Positions 1 through 11,278 of a stretch of DNA of 35,737 nt are shown here, piece after piece (within the stretch, counting starts at the first letter, position 1; each line of letters opens with the position of its first letter). The stretch is from contig PLZB01000099.1 in NCBI GenBank assembly GCA_003151955.1, positions 1-35,737 on the forward strand, given 5' to 3'. This stretch comes from Acidimicrobiaceae bacterium. Its GTDB lineage: Bacteria > Actinomycetota > Acidimicrobiia > Acidimicrobiales > UBA8190. A program made the translations under genes and the position numbers. The notes under the pieces are model-generated. The model worked only from the letters and a program-made list of their open reading frames with translations. It was not told the origin of the DNA and ran no database searches.

Positions 1-73
1 GTGCAAGCCGTCCGAACCCGCGATCAGACGCAGGCGGTGCACGGCCGGCGTGCAGTCCCGGGTCCGTGAGGAG

Positions 74-144
74 AGCGGGCGACGAGTATCGAACTCGCGT
101 TCTCAGCTTGGGAAGCTGATGTTCTACCTCTGAACTACGCCCGC
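74..144 (-). tRNA. tRNA-Gly (anticodon CCC)
   Basis: Read on the minus strand, this folds as a complete cloverleaf. The acceptor GCGGGCG (138-144) pairs perfectly with CGCCCGC (75-81), and T is the discriminator. The D-arm contains AGAGGTAGA. The anticodon stem TCAGC/GCTGA encloses loop TTCCCAA, giving anticodon CCC, which reads GGG glycine codons. The T-arm is GCGAG-TTCGATA-CTCGT. CCA is not encoded. GGG is a very common glycine codon in the purine genes of this window, so this isoacceptor should be in demand. Confidence 0.93.
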
Positions 145-172
145 GAAGCTCTACAACACTATCGTGCTCGGC

Positions 173-739
173 GTGGTCCTCTCAGATCGGACAATTCGGG
201 AGCAGCTCGACGCAGGTCGGATCATCATCGACCCCCTCGGCGAGCAGTGCATCCAGCCCTCATCCGTCGACCTTCACGTCGACCGGCACTTCCGGCTGTT
301 CCGGAACCACACGATGCGGGTGATCGACGTCCGCCAGGATCTCGAGGACCTGACCGAGCTCGTCGAGGTCCTCGAAGGGGACGCCCTGATCCTCCACCCG
401 GGGGAATTCGTGCTCGGATCCACCTCGGAACGGATCGGTCTGCCCGACGACCTGGTGGCCCGGCTGGAGGGGAAGTCCTCCCTGGGCCGGCTCGGACTCC
501 TCATCCACTCCACCGCTGGGTTCGTCGACGCCGGCTGGGACGGCCACCTCACCCTCGAGCTCTCCAACGTGGCCAACCTGCCCATTACCGTGTACCCCGG
601 CATGAAGATCGGTCAGATCAGCTTCCTGCGGATGACCACCCCGGCCGAGCGTCCCTACGGGGCCGCCGGGCTGGGCTCGAAGTACCAGGGCCAGCGGGGA
701 CCGACCCCGAGCCGGTACTCCGAGAACTTCACGTCCTGA
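173..739 (+). CDS. dcd: dCTP deaminase, probably bifunctional with dUTPase activity
   Basis: Converts dCTP to dUTP and, in the actinobacterial bifunctional type, on to dUMP plus pyrophosphate, feeding thymidylate synthesis. The protein (188 aa) has family motifs [22 protein letters not shown], the substrate-binding [21 protein letters not shown] followed by the catalytic glutamate in [12 protein letters not shown], and the C-terminal [12 protein letters not shown] that closes over the nucleotide. This block closely resembles the mycobacterial Dcd-Dut enzyme, hence the bifunctional call. I chose GTG at 173 because it gives MVLSDR, the usual family N-terminus. An in-frame GTG at 164 would add three residues. 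No clear Shine-Dalgarno sequence is seen. It lies divergent from the tRNA gene and 37 bp before the Fe-S gene. Confidence 0.93.
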   Translation: MVLSDRTIREQLDAGRIIIDPLGEQCIQPSSVDLHVDRHFRLFRNHTMRVIDVRQDLEDLTELVEVLEGDALILHPGEFVLGSTSERIGLPDDLVARLEGKSSLGRLGLLIHSTAGFVDAGWDGHLTLELSNVANLPITVYPGMKIGQISFLRMTTPAERPYGAAGLGSKYQGQRGPTPSRYSENFTS

Positions 740-776
740 CCCGCCAACCTGACCCTCACCCCCACCAGGAGACCCC

Positions 777-2972
777 GTGCCCGTCAGGATCATCATCGGC
801 CTGCTCGTCACCGCCGCTTGCTTCGCCGTCGCCGGCCGGCGGTTCTACTTCCTCTCCAAGCTGGTCCGCAGCGGCCAGGCCGACGAGGGCCGGTTCCTCA
901 ACATCCCCGCCTCCATCCGGGCTGAGCTGGTCGAGGTCGGCGGCCAGAAGAAGCTCCTGAAGCGGCCTCTTCCCGGGCTCGCCCACGCCTTCACCTTCTG
1001 GGGCTTCACCGTCCTGATGTTCACCATCATCGAGGCCTACGGGGATCTCTTCCAGCGGAGCTTCTTCGTCCCCCTCATAGGCCGGGGCCGGGCCCTCGGC
1101 TTCACAGAGGACTTCTTCGCCGTGGCCGTCCTCCTCGGCCTCGCCACCTTCGCCACCATCCGGATCAAGAACTCGCCGGCCAAGATCGAGAAGAAGTCCC
1201 GGTTCTACGGCTCCCATCTCGACGCGGCCTGGATCACCCTCGGGTTGATCGCTCTGGTCATGGTTACCCTGATCGCCTACCGGGCCGCCCAGAGCAACGT
1301 CCCCGGTGACTTCCCCTACGGCGGATCCCGGTGGCCCTTCGCCTCCCATGCCCTCGGGCTCCTCTTCCACCACCTCGGAACCGGGGTGAACTCGGTCCTC
1401 GAGTCGGTGTTCCTCCTCCTCAACGTGGCCGCCATCACCGGCTTCCTCGTCTTCCTCTCCTACTCGAAGCACCTCCACATCGGCCTGGCCCCCATCAACA
1501 TCCTGGCTTCGCGCCGGCCCCGGGCCCTCGGCCCGCTCTACAAGACGCCTGACATGGACATGGAGAACGTCTCCGAGGACACCGTCTTCGGAGCCGGCCA
1601 CATCGAGGACCTGAGCTGGAAGAACCTCCTCGACACCCTGACCTGCACCGAGTGCGGCCGCTGCCAGGACGCCTGCCCGGCCTGGAACACCGGCAAGCCC
1701 CTCTCCCCCAAGCTCCTCATCATGGGTCTCCGGGACAACCTCTTCGACTCCTCCAAGCGCCTGGTCGGGGTGAGCGTGCACCCGGAATTCGGTGAGCACG
1801 AGAACCCCCTGGCCGCCACCATGGCGGCAGCCAAGGCCGCGGCGCCGACCCTGGTCCCCGACACCATCGCCGAGGACGTCCTCTGGTCCTGTCTGACCTG
1901 CGGAGCCTGCGTGGAGGAGTGCCCCGTCGACATCGAGCACGTCGACACCATCGTCGAGATGCGCCGCTACGAGGTCCTGATGGAGTCCCGCTTCCCCCCC
2001 GAGGCCGGCCTCATGCTCAGGAACCTGGAGAACCAGGGCGACCCCTGGGGACTGGGCGGCTCCAAACGGACCGACTGGACCGCAGGCCTCGACTTCGAGG
2101 TTCCGGTTGTCGACGGCACCATTCCCGACGACGTCGAGTACCTCTATTGGGTGGGCTGCGCCGGTGCCCTCGACGAGCGGGCCCGGAAGTCGACCCAGGC
2201 CACGGCCCGCCTCCTCCATCGGGCCGGTGTCACCTTCGCCATCCTCGGCCCCCGGGAGTCCTGCACGGGGGATCCGGCCCGCCGGCTCGGGAACGAGTAC
2301 CTCTACCAGGAGATGGGGAAGGCCAACATCGAGACCCTGAACGAGGTCGGGGCCAAGAAGGTCATCGCCTCCTGCCCCCACTGCTTCAACTCCCTGGGCC
2401 GGGAGTACCCGGGGCTGGGGGGAAACTTCGAGGTCATCCACCACTCCCAGCTCCTCGGCCACCTGGTCGGGACCGGGCGGCTCGAGCCCGGCCGGATGGA
2501 CGCCAAGGTCACCTACCACGACCCCTGCTACCTGGGACGCCACAACCGGGTCTTCGACGAGCCCCGGACCGTCCTCGACGCCGTGGCCGGCGTGGAGCAG
2601 ATCGAGATGAAGCGCTGCCGGGAGAAGAGCTTCTGCTGCGGCGCCGGAGGAGCCCGGATGTGGATGGAGGAGACCATCGGGACCCGGGTCAACCTGACCC
2701 GGACCGACGAGGCCCTCACCACCGGGGCCGACATCGTGTCGACGGCCTGCCCCTTCTGCCTCATCATGCTCGACGACGCCGTGAAGACCAGGGGCCGGGA
2801 GGAGGAGGTCCGGGTCATGGACCTCTCCCAGATCGTCGAGGAGTCCTTCCTGGTCGGCGTCGGGGCCCACGCCGCCCCCGACCATGGCGAAGCGGGCCAC
2901 GGCGACGCCGCCGAGGTGTCCGACGCCGAGGCCGAAGCTCCGGCGGCCGAGGAGCCGGGCTCCGGGGAGTAG
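777..2972 (+). CDS. Membrane-bound Fe-S oxidoreductase, heterodisulfide-reductase-like
   Basis: A 731-aa protein. The N-terminal part (about 1-235) has five hydrophobic segments, near residues 4-20, 66-90, 110-128, 148-166 and 206-228. Two 4Fe-4S ferredoxin-type motifs follow: CTECGRCQDACP near 289-300 and CLTCGACVEECP near 372-383. Two CCG (cysteine-rich) domains come next, seen as YWVGCAG near 460, DPCYLG near 581, and FCCGAGG near 620. This is the layout of a fused HdrE/HdrD-like (NarI-plus-CCG) protein, as in mycobacterial Rv0338c, thought to pass electrons between a membrane quinone or heme site and a soluble thiol or flavin partner. The true substrate is unknown. The C-terminal 40 residues are Ala/Glu-rich and probably disordered. 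The GTG start has AGGAG (767-771) about 5 nt upstream. Confidence 0.85.
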   Translation: MPVRIIIGLLVTAACFAVAGRRFYFLSKLVRSGQADEGRFLNIPASIRAELVEVGGQKKLLKRPLPGLAHAFTFWGFTVLMFTIIEAYGDLFQRSFFVPLIGRGRALGFTEDFFAVAVLLGLATFATIRIKNSPAKIEKKSRFYGSHLDAAWITLGLIALVMVTLIAYRAAQSNVPGDFPYGGSRWPFASHALGLLFHHLGTGVNSVLESVFLLLNVAAITGFLVFLSYSKHLHIGLAPINILASRRPRALGPLYKTPDMDMENVSEDTVFGAGHIEDLSWKNLLDTLTCTECGRCQDACPAWNTGKPLSPKLLIMGLRDNLFDSSKRLVGVSVHPEFGEHENPLAATMAAAKAAAPTLVPDTIAEDVLWSCLTCGACVEECPVDIEHVDTIVEMRRYEVLMESRFPPEAGLMLRNLENQGDPWGLGGSKRTDWTAGLDFEVPVVDGTIPDDVEYLYWVGCAGALDERARKSTQATARLLHRAGVTFAILGPRESCTGDPARRLGNEYLYQEMGKANIETLNEVGAKKVIASCPHCFNSLGREYPGLGGNFEVIHHSQLLGHLVGTGRLEPGRMDAKVTYHDPCYLGRHNRVFDEPRTVLDAVAGVEQIEMKRCREKSFCCGAGGARMWMEETIGTRVNLTRTDEALTTGADIVSTACPFCLIMLDDAVKTRGREEEVRVMDLSQIVEESFLVGVGAHAAPDHGEAGHGDAAEVSDAEAEAPAAEEPGSGE

Positions 2973-2988
2973 CGGGCCGGCCCCTCGA

Positions 2989-4230
2989 CTACTTCTTGGG
3001 GGCCACCACCTGGCCTGTGGTCCGGTCCCAGGTGCCGTAACGGGGGTTGACCGTCACCTTGGCCTTGGTGACGGTGTGCTGGCCGCCCGAGAGGACCGAC
3101 TGGTGCTCCCCCAGGGCCGTGAGCCTGACCTGGGTGGCCTTGAACGGGTCGATCGGCTCACTTGTGATCTCCAGGACGGCCCAGGTGCTCGACCCGGTGG
3201 TGGGATCCTGGACCTGGGTGGGGGCCGACACCTTCCCGACACCACCGACGGTGGCCAGCTCCGAGGCCAGACCCGCGTACTGCGGGTTCGTCGCCAGCTG
3301 GATGTTCGTGAGGCAACCCTGCTGGGCCGAGGGCTGCTTGGACAGGTCGGTCCCGGCCGCGGCTGTGGCGTCGGCCTGGCTGGTGAAGGTGGCCTCGACC
3401 AGGCAGACCGCCCCGAACTGGTCGGGGTGGGCCTGGTAGTAGGTCTGGAGGCCCTTGGTGCTGAGATCGAGGTGGGCCAGGCTGGCGATGAGCTGTTCCT
3501 CGCTGGCCAGGTAGTTCACCTCGGCGGTAGTGGAGCTGGCCGGCACCTGGCTCAGGATCTTGGTTCCACCGGCCCCGGGACAGGTCTGGGACCCTTCCAA
3601 CTCGGTTTCGAGGTCCTGGCGGGCCGCGTTCACGACGGCGGCCGTGACCGGGGCGTGGAGCTTGGCCAGCTCCTGGTCCTGGTACTCGGTGACGATCAGG
3701 CCGGTGAGGATGGCGGAGGTGGCGGCCGAGCTCATCGCCTTGCTCCCCGGGGCGCCCGCTCCCGAGAGGCCGGCGATGCACGCCGCCTGCTTCTGGGTCG
3801 CGGTCGGATGGGCGGTGGTGGCCCCCACGGCGTCGAGCTGGCCGTCGAGCGTCGACTCGGGAATCGAGACCCCGTTCACGGTGGCGGCCGAGGCTGTCGG
3901 GGCGGAGGCCAGGGAGAAGATGCCCGCCCCGCCGGCCAGGACCATCAGGAGGCCGAGGCAAGCGGCGGGCACGAAGCTCGGGGACCCGGCGGGTCGGCCC
4001 CGGCCCGGGTCAGGCCAACCCGGGTCGGTGGTCTCCTCGGCCCAGGAGCCCGGCGGGGCGGCGGGATCCTCCGAGTCGAGCGCTTCGTCCTGGGTCGGCC
4101 CACGCTGATCTGCCGGACCGGACGGTACCGTCACCACGGCAACCGGCGGCCGGGCCACCCGGCCCCGAGCCCCCTGGGTCCTCTCCTCGATGGCCCGACT
4201 GTCGACCTCCGGCTCCCGGTCGTCGGTCAT
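2989..4230 (-). CDS. Membrane-anchored SurA/PpiC-like protein
   Basis: A 413-aa protein with an N-terminal cytoplasmic Pro/Asp/Glu-rich stretch of about 85 residues, one transmembrane segment (PAACLGLLMVLAGGAGIFSL), and a long extracytoplasmic part. Right after the membrane comes ATVNGVSIPESTLDGQL, typical of the N-terminal helix of SurA-like chaperones and peptidyl-prolyl isomerases. The following helical region and a TYYQAHPDQF-type segment fit that fold, but a clear PpiC catalytic domain is not obvious, so isomerase activity is not claimed. It probably acts as a secretion or folding chaperone outside the membrane. The start ATG at 4230 follows GGGAGG by 6 nt; an upstream in-frame ATG at 4263 lacks such a site. 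It converges on the Fe-S gene with only 16 bp between stops. Confidence 0.7.
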   Translation of the reverse strand: MTDDREPEVDSRAIEERTQGARGRVARPPVAVVTVPSGPADQRGPTQDEALDSEDPAAPPGSWAEETTDPGWPDPGRGRPAGSPSFVPAACLGLLMVLAGGAGIFSLASAPTASAATVNGVSIPESTLDGQLDAVGATTAHPTATQKQAACIAGLSGAGAPGSKAMSSAATSAILTGLIVTEYQDQELAKLHAPVTAAVVNAARQDLETELEGSQTCPGAGGTKILSQVPASSTTAEVNYLASEEQLIASLAHLDLSTKGLQTYYQAHPDQFGAVCLVEATFTSQADATAAAGTDLSKQPSAQQGCLTNIQLATNPQYAGLASELATVGGVGKVSAPTQVQDPTTGSSTWAVLEITSEPIDPFKATQVRLTALGEHQSVLSGGQHTVTKAKVTVNPRYGTWDRTTGQVVAPKK

Positions 4231-4316
4231 GGGTGGCCTCCCGACCGGTTGAACATGTCGCACATGGCTTTGGCGATCCCTTCCCGGACGTGCTCTGAGC
4301 TGAGAGGCGAGAGCAT
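4227..4316 (-). CDS. Possible 29-aa leader peptide ORF before the SurA-like gene
   Basis: A short minus-strand frame starting at ATG 4316 and ending with TGA that overlaps the ATG of the SurA-like gene (ATGA, 4227-4230). The predicted peptide ends in VREGIAKAMCDMFNRSGGHP, with a helix-like amphipathic middle. An in-frame GTG at 4337 would add seven residues. Stop-start overlap suggests translational coupling, as with other pairs in this window. No Shine-Dalgarno sequence precedes it, no homologue is known to me, and the ORF is short enough to be chance. Confidence 0.25.
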   Translation of the reverse strand: MLSPLSSEHVREGIAKAMCDMFNRSGGHP

Positions 4317-4408
4317 AAGCGAGCAGGTCGCCGCCACCCGGGCGGGCCGGGCCTCGTCGGCCGATGGTGAGCGCCAGACGCCGGGGGCCGCCCGCCCGGC
4401 CGGTGCGT

Positions 4409-4831
4409 CTAGTGGAAGGCCCGGGCGTCGGCCTCGCGGAGCCGTGAGGCCATGGCCACCAGGAGTTTGTGGGAGAGGGCCGGGATGGCGTCGAGGAGGC
4501 CGTTGAACCGGCGCTGCTCGAGGACCAGGAGCTTCATCTCGGTGTCGGACACCACGGTGGCCGAACGCGGCTTCCGGTCGAGGAGGGAGAGCTCCCCGAA
4601 GTACTGACCGGGGGTGAGGACGGCGGACTTCCGGCCGTTGCGCTTCACGGCGGCGGTGCCCTCGACGATGAAGAAGAACTCCCTGCCCACCGTCCCCTCC
4701 TCGCAGAGAACCCGGCCGGGCGGGACGTCGATCTCCTCGACGGCCTTCCGGATAGTCCGGAGCTGGCTAGCCGAGCAGGCCGAGAAGAGCCAGATGTCGC
4801 CGAGGTCGAATTCCTTCACGTGAGTCGCCAT
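4409..4831 (-). CDS. Stand-alone cyclic-nucleotide-binding (Crp-type) domain protein
   Basis: A 140-aa protein made almost entirely of one cNMP-binding beta-roll. The phosphate-binding cassette is intact: FGEL at 78-81, then PRSATV at 88-93. Glu80 and Arg89 sit where Crp contacts the ribose and cyclic phosphate, so cyclic-nucleotide binding is plausible. There is no helix-turn-helix and no membrane segment, so it is not a DNA-binding Crp regulator. A ligand-responsive partner protein is more likely. It is divergent from the membrane gene at 4912 across an 80-bp gap. The -10 hexamer TAACCT ends 6 nt before the ATG, so the mRNA is probably leaderless. Confidence 0.85.
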   Translation of the reverse strand: MATHVKEFDLGDIWLFSACSASQLRTIRKAVEEIDVPPGRVLCEEGTVGREFFFIVEGTAAVKRNGRKSAVLTPGQYFGELSLLDRKPRSATVVSDTEMKLLVLEQRRFNGLLDAIPALSHKLLVAMASRLREADARAFH

Positions 4832-4837
4832 GTCCCG

Positions 4838-4843
4838 AGGTTA
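4838..4843 (-). promoter_or_regulatory. -10 hexamer TAACCT, cNMP-binding gene (leaderless)
   Basis: On the minus strand TAACCT is followed by 6 nt (CGGGAC) and the ATG at 4831. Transcription would start at or next to the start codon. No Shine-Dalgarno sequence lies between. Confidence 0.5.
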
Positions 4844-4900
4844 GCCAGCGTCAGCCCCTTCGGCCCGTTCCCGGCTTCGCCGGGAATCGGCCCCCCGGGC

Positions 4901-4906
4901 TACCCT
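4901..4906 (+). promoter_or_regulatory. -10 hexamer TACCCT, membrane gene at 4912 (leaderless)
   Basis: TACCCT is followed by 5 nt and the ATG at 4912. The hexamer-to-start distance fits a leaderless transcript, and there is no room for a ribosome binding site. It is back-to-back with the divergent -10 at 4838-4843. Confidence 0.5.
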
Positions 4907-4911
4907 GCAGC

Positions 4912-5628
4912 ATGCCCGGCAGTGGAACCGACGCGTCCGACGACGACGCGCCCGGGCTGAGCGTCTGGCAGCGATTCCTCCTGGCCCTCCCCCGGGTCAA
5001 CCGGGACGGCGAGAAACGGCCCCTGGGCACCAGGGTGAGCGAGGCGATGCTCAAGCCGCCGCAGGAGGGAACCGGGAAGGGGTCCCGCAGCGGCGAGGAG
5101 GACCTCAGCTCGGCGGAGGAGCTCGAGGCCGCCGTCCGCTGGGCCGACGACAACGAGCGCCTCATCGGCCTGGTCCTGGCCCCCCTCGCCGCCGCCATCG
5201 GCTTCGTGATCACGAGCGCCCAGATCAGCCGGGACAAGACCGGTCAGACCGCCGGGGCCGTCCACCACGTGAACGCCCTCTATCTCGAGCTGGGTGCCAC
5301 CCTCATGCTCCTGGCCCTGGTGACCCTGGTGGCGGCCTGGCTCCGAAAGCGGTTCTTCATGGGGGCGGCCCTGGCCCTCTACGGGCTGGCCGTCTTCAAC
5401 CTCCACTACTGGGAATTCGGCGTCCCCTTCCTCCTGGCCGGATCCTGGTATCTCGTCCGCGTCTACCGCCTCCAGGCCAAGCTGAAGCTGGCCCTAGCCG
5501 AGGAAGGTGGCGGATCCCGCCCGGGCACCGGCCCCACTCCCAAGCCCAACAAGCGCTACACCCCGCCGTCGGGGCAGTCCAAGCGCAAGCCTCCAGCCAA
5601 GCCGCAGGACGACCAGCCGGGAGGCTGA
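4912..5628 (+). CDS. Conserved-type membrane protein of unknown function
   Basis: A 238-aa protein. The first 85 residues are hydrophilic and acidic. Then come three or four transmembrane segments: LIGLVLAPLAAAIGFVITSA near 84-104, LGATLMLLALVTLVAAWL near 126-143, and a pair from about 147 to 182 (GAALALYGLAVFNL, then a segment ending VPFLLAGSWYLVRVY). The C-terminal 45 residues are Lys/Pro/Gly-rich and basic, so probably cytoplasmic and disordered. I do not recognise a domain. It stands alone between the divergent cNMP-domain gene and the amt leader, and probably has its own leaderless promoter. Confidence 0.75.
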   Translation: MPGSGTDASDDDAPGLSVWQRFLLALPRVNRDGEKRPLGTRVSEAMLKPPQEGTGKGSRSGEEDLSSAEELEAAVRWADDNERLIGLVLAPLAAAIGFVITSAQISRDKTGQTAGAVHHVNALYLELGATLMLLALVTLVAAWLRKRFFMGAALALYGLAVFNLHYWEFGVPFLLAGSWYLVRVYRLQAKLKLALAEEGGGSRPGTGPTPKPNKRYTPPSGQSKRKPPAKPQDDQPGG

Positions 5629-5665
5629 GCACCCGCCACGGAGAATTTCGCACCGGCCGGGCCAG

Positions 5666-5703
5666 TTCACGCACTGGTAACACGGGCGTGACCCAGCGGA
5701 AAC
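5666..5703 (+). promoter_or_regulatory. GlnR-type operator upstream of amt-glnB
   Basis: Four 5-bp half-sites are spaced exactly 6 nt apart: TTCAC (5666-5670), GTAAC (5677-5681), GTGAC (5688-5692) and GAAAC (5699-5703). This matches the actinobacterial GlnR box (GTNAC-N6-GAAAC repeats with an 11-bp period). The first half-site is the weakest. The box is 121 bp before the amt start, and amt-glnB is a classic GlnR-activated operon under nitrogen limitation. The glnR gene itself is not in the window. Confidence 0.6.
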
Positions 5704-5823
5704 CCCTGGATTGCATCCTGTGGGCGGCAGGGCGAACCCCGCCTGCTGTGTCCTGGTGCCCGGTGCCCTCTTCGATGGCGTCCGGTGGCGCCCGGACGCA
5801 TTGGATCGTACGAGAGGAGCACT

Positions 5824-7751
<1,928 letters not shown>

Positions 7752-7768
7752 CCGGACACAGCAGTGAC

Positions 7769-7791
7769 GCGGGAACCGGGAGGTTCCCCGC
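7769..7791. terminator. Hairpin between convergent glnB and gpmA
   Basis: GCGGGAACC (7769-7777), loop GGGA, then GGTTCCCCGC (7782-7791) with one bulged C. It lies between two convergent stop codons, so it can serve both. There is no T-tract, as is common in GC-rich actinobacteria. Confidence 0.45.
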
Positions 7792-7841
7792 CGAGCAGGG
7801 GCCCGTCGGGCCGGCCCGGACCGTGGCGATCCAGCTGCGGT

Positions 7842-8585
7842 TCAGCCGGCCTGGCGGGCCACTGCCTCTTCAGCGGCGGCGATGGCCTCGGGATCTCCGA
7901 GCCGACGGTCCTCGGTCACGGTGAGGTCGTCCGCCAGCCTGAAGAGCCAGGGCACCCCCGTCGGGATCTCGAGCTCGACGATGGCGTCGTCGCCGATGTC
8001 CAAGAGGTACTTGACGAGGGCCCGCAACGAGTTCCCGTGGGCGACCACCAGGACCCCCCCCGAGGCGAGCAGGTCGGGGGCGATGGCGTCCTCCCAGTAG
8101 GGGACCATCCGCCGGACCACGTCGGCCAGGCACTCGCTGGCCGGGAGGGCCCCGGCTGGAACTCCCCGGTAGCGGTCGTCGTTTACCGGGTGGTGCTCGC
8201 TCTCGGTCGTGACCGGCGGGGGTGGGGTGTCGTAGCTCCGTCGCCAGGTCTTCACCTGGTCGAGTCCGTAGCGGTCGGCCGTCTCCTTCTTGTCGAGTCC
8301 CTGGAGGGCCCCGTAGTGCCGTTCGTTGAGCCGCCAGTGCCGGCGGACGGGGAGCCAGGACCGGCCCAGCTCGTCCAGGGCCAGGTTGGCGGTCCGGACG
8401 GCCCGGGTCAAAACCGAGGTGTGGAGGACCCGGAGATCGAGACCCTCCTCGGCCCGGAGCAGCCGGCCCGCCTCGACGGCCTCCTCCTCGCCCTGCGTGG
8501 TCAGGCCCACGTCGGCCCAGCCAGTGAAGAGGTTCTCGGCGTTCCACACGGACTGGCCGTGCCGGAGGAGGACCAGATCAGGCAT
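7842..8585 (-). CDS. gpmA: 2,3-bisphosphoglycerate-dependent phosphoglycerate mutase
   Basis: Interconverts 3- and 2-phosphoglycerate in glycolysis. At 247 aa it has the standard length. The active-site [12 protein letters not shown] carries the phospho-histidine (His9). [26 protein letters not shown] (catalytic Glu), [13 protein letters not shown] and the second histidine in [11 protein letters not shown] complete the dPGM signature, separating it from cofactor-independent GpmI. The ATG at 8585 was chosen because [10 protein letters not shown] is the family N-terminus; the frame stays open further upstream without homology. The -10 TACGCT lies 7 nt before the ATG, predicting a leaderless mRNA. 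It is divergent from dnaK and convergent with glnB. Confidence 0.95.
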   Translation of the reverse strand: MPDLVLLRHGQSVWNAENLFTGWADVGLTTQGEEEAVEAGRLLRAEEGLDLRVLHTSVLTRAVRTANLALDELGRSWLPVRRHWRLNERHYGALQGLDKKETADRYGLDQVKTWRRSYDTPPPPVTTESEHHPVNDDRYRGVPAGALPASECLADVVRRMVPYWEDAIAPDLLASGGVLVVAHGNSLRALVKYLLDIGDDAIVELEIPTGVPWLFRLADDLTVTEDRRLGDPEAIAAAEEAVARQAG

Positions 8586-8592
8586 GGACCCG

Positions 8593-8598
8593 AGCGTA
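8593..8598 (-). promoter_or_regulatory. -10 hexamer TACGCT of gpmA (leaderless)
   Basis: TACGCT on the minus strand is separated by 7 nt (CGGGTCC) from the gpmA ATG. No Shine-Dalgarno sequence is present. Confidence 0.5.
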
Positions 8599-8697
8599 GT
8601 GGCGGGCCGGAGGAGGGGCTCGGACCACGCCCCGCGGATCCGGGAGGACCGCCCGGCACCCACCTCCGCCTCTGGGTCAATCTTCAACGGTAGAAAA

Positions 8698-8718
8698 CTT
8701 GATGGCAATACACTCATG
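8698..8718. promoter_or_regulatory. HAIR operator for HspR, upstream of dnaK
   Basis: CTTGATG (8698-8704), 7 nt, ACTCATG (8712-8718). This matches the HspR inverted repeat consensus CTTGAGT-N7-ACTCAAG at 11 of 14 positions, with the exact spacer. It overlaps the -35 region of the dnaK promoter, so HspR binding would block RNA polymerase. The hspR gene is the fourth gene of the operon, giving autoregulation, with DnaK as the usual co-repressor in actinobacteria. Confidence 0.8.
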
Positions 8719-8720
8719 TC

Positions 8721-8729
8721 TGCTACACT
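8721..8729 (+). promoter_or_regulatory. Extended -10 of the dnaK operon promoter
   Basis: TGC followed by TACACT (8724-8729) is an extended -10 element. TTGATG (8699-8704) inside the HAIR could act as -35 but at a long 19-nt spacing. Transcription would begin near 8736, giving a leader of about 60 nt with GGAGG before the dnaK ATG. Confidence 0.55.
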
Positions 8730-8796
8730 GACAACCAGCGAAGCACCACTCCGGCGACAGGCGCCGGGGAGAACCAGAGAGTCGGAGGCAACCAAG

Positions 8797-10631
<1,835 letters not shown>

Positions 10632-10635
<4 letters not shown>

Positions 10636-11261
10636 CCGGGACCGACGAGGGGCCCGAGCCCGTCGACGACGCCGAGCCCGTCGACGACGCCGAGCCCGTC
10701 GACGACGCCGAGTTCTCCGACGACGCCGAGTTCTCCGACGACGATGTCGTCGAGGGGGAGGTGGTCGACGAGGAGCAGGAGTCGGCCGAGTTGGTCGGCG
10801 AGGACCTCGAAGATGCCGTCACCATCGCCGAGCGCGAGCGCGACGAGTATCTCGACACCCTCCGACGGGTCCAGGCCGACTTCGAGAACTACCGGAAGCG
10901 GGTCCAGCGCCAGCAGGAGGAGCTCGTCGAGCGGGCCGCCGAACGGCTCGTGGCCGGCCTCCTCCCGGTCCTCGACGCCCTCGACCAGGCCGAGGCCCTC
11001 CTCGTCGGTGACGAGGAGGCCTCCCCGGCCGGCCTCCTCCAGGCCGTCAGCCTCCTCCGGGACGTCCTGGCCAAGGAGGGCCTGGCCCGGGTGGCCGAGG
11101 TCGGGGACGCCTTCGATCCCAACGCCCACGACGCCGTCGACCACTCCGAGACGGAGGAGGGCGAGGAGTCGGAGGGCCCTGTCGTCGAGGCCGTCCTCCG
11201 CCCCGGCTACGTCTGGAAGGGTCGGGTCGTGCGGCCCGCCATGGTGAAGGTCCACGGATGA
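10632..11261 (+). CDS. grpE: Nucleotide exchange factor GrpE
   Basis: A 209-aa cochaperone that releases ADP from DnaK. After an unusually repetitive acidic N-terminus (residues 9-38) comes the long dimerising coiled coil ([20 protein letters not shown] type) and then the C-terminal beta domain with [12 protein letters not shown] and [20 protein letters not shown], all typical. The ATG overlaps the dnaK stop (ATGA), so translation is coupled. The C-terminal half is entirely normal. The acidic N-terminus is expected to be disordered. Confidence 0.96.
10656..10745 (+). repeat. Five 18-bp tandem repeats inside grpE
   Basis: Three units encode EPVDDA and two encode EFSDD plus A or D. The first three are identical at the DNA level; the last two share the GAC-GAC core. 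The repeat stays in frame, so copy number can change without breaking grpE. Confidence 0.85.
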
Positions 11262-11278
11262 AGGGTCGGTGAGCCCCG

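Noticed and set aside
1..71. Possible gene end left of the tRNA
   Set aside because: A short open frame ends at 69, but there are too few residues to judge.
756..2900. A 714-codon open frame opposite the Fe-S oxidoreductase gene
   Set aside because: It is the antisense shadow of a high-GC gene, rich in Gly/Asp/Glu/Val without any domain, while the plus strand encodes clear Fe-S motifs.
8326..8796. Extended dnaK start within gpmA
   Set aside because: The extension crosses the promoter and HAIR operator and lacks homology; [14 protein letters not shown] with GGAGG is the standard start.
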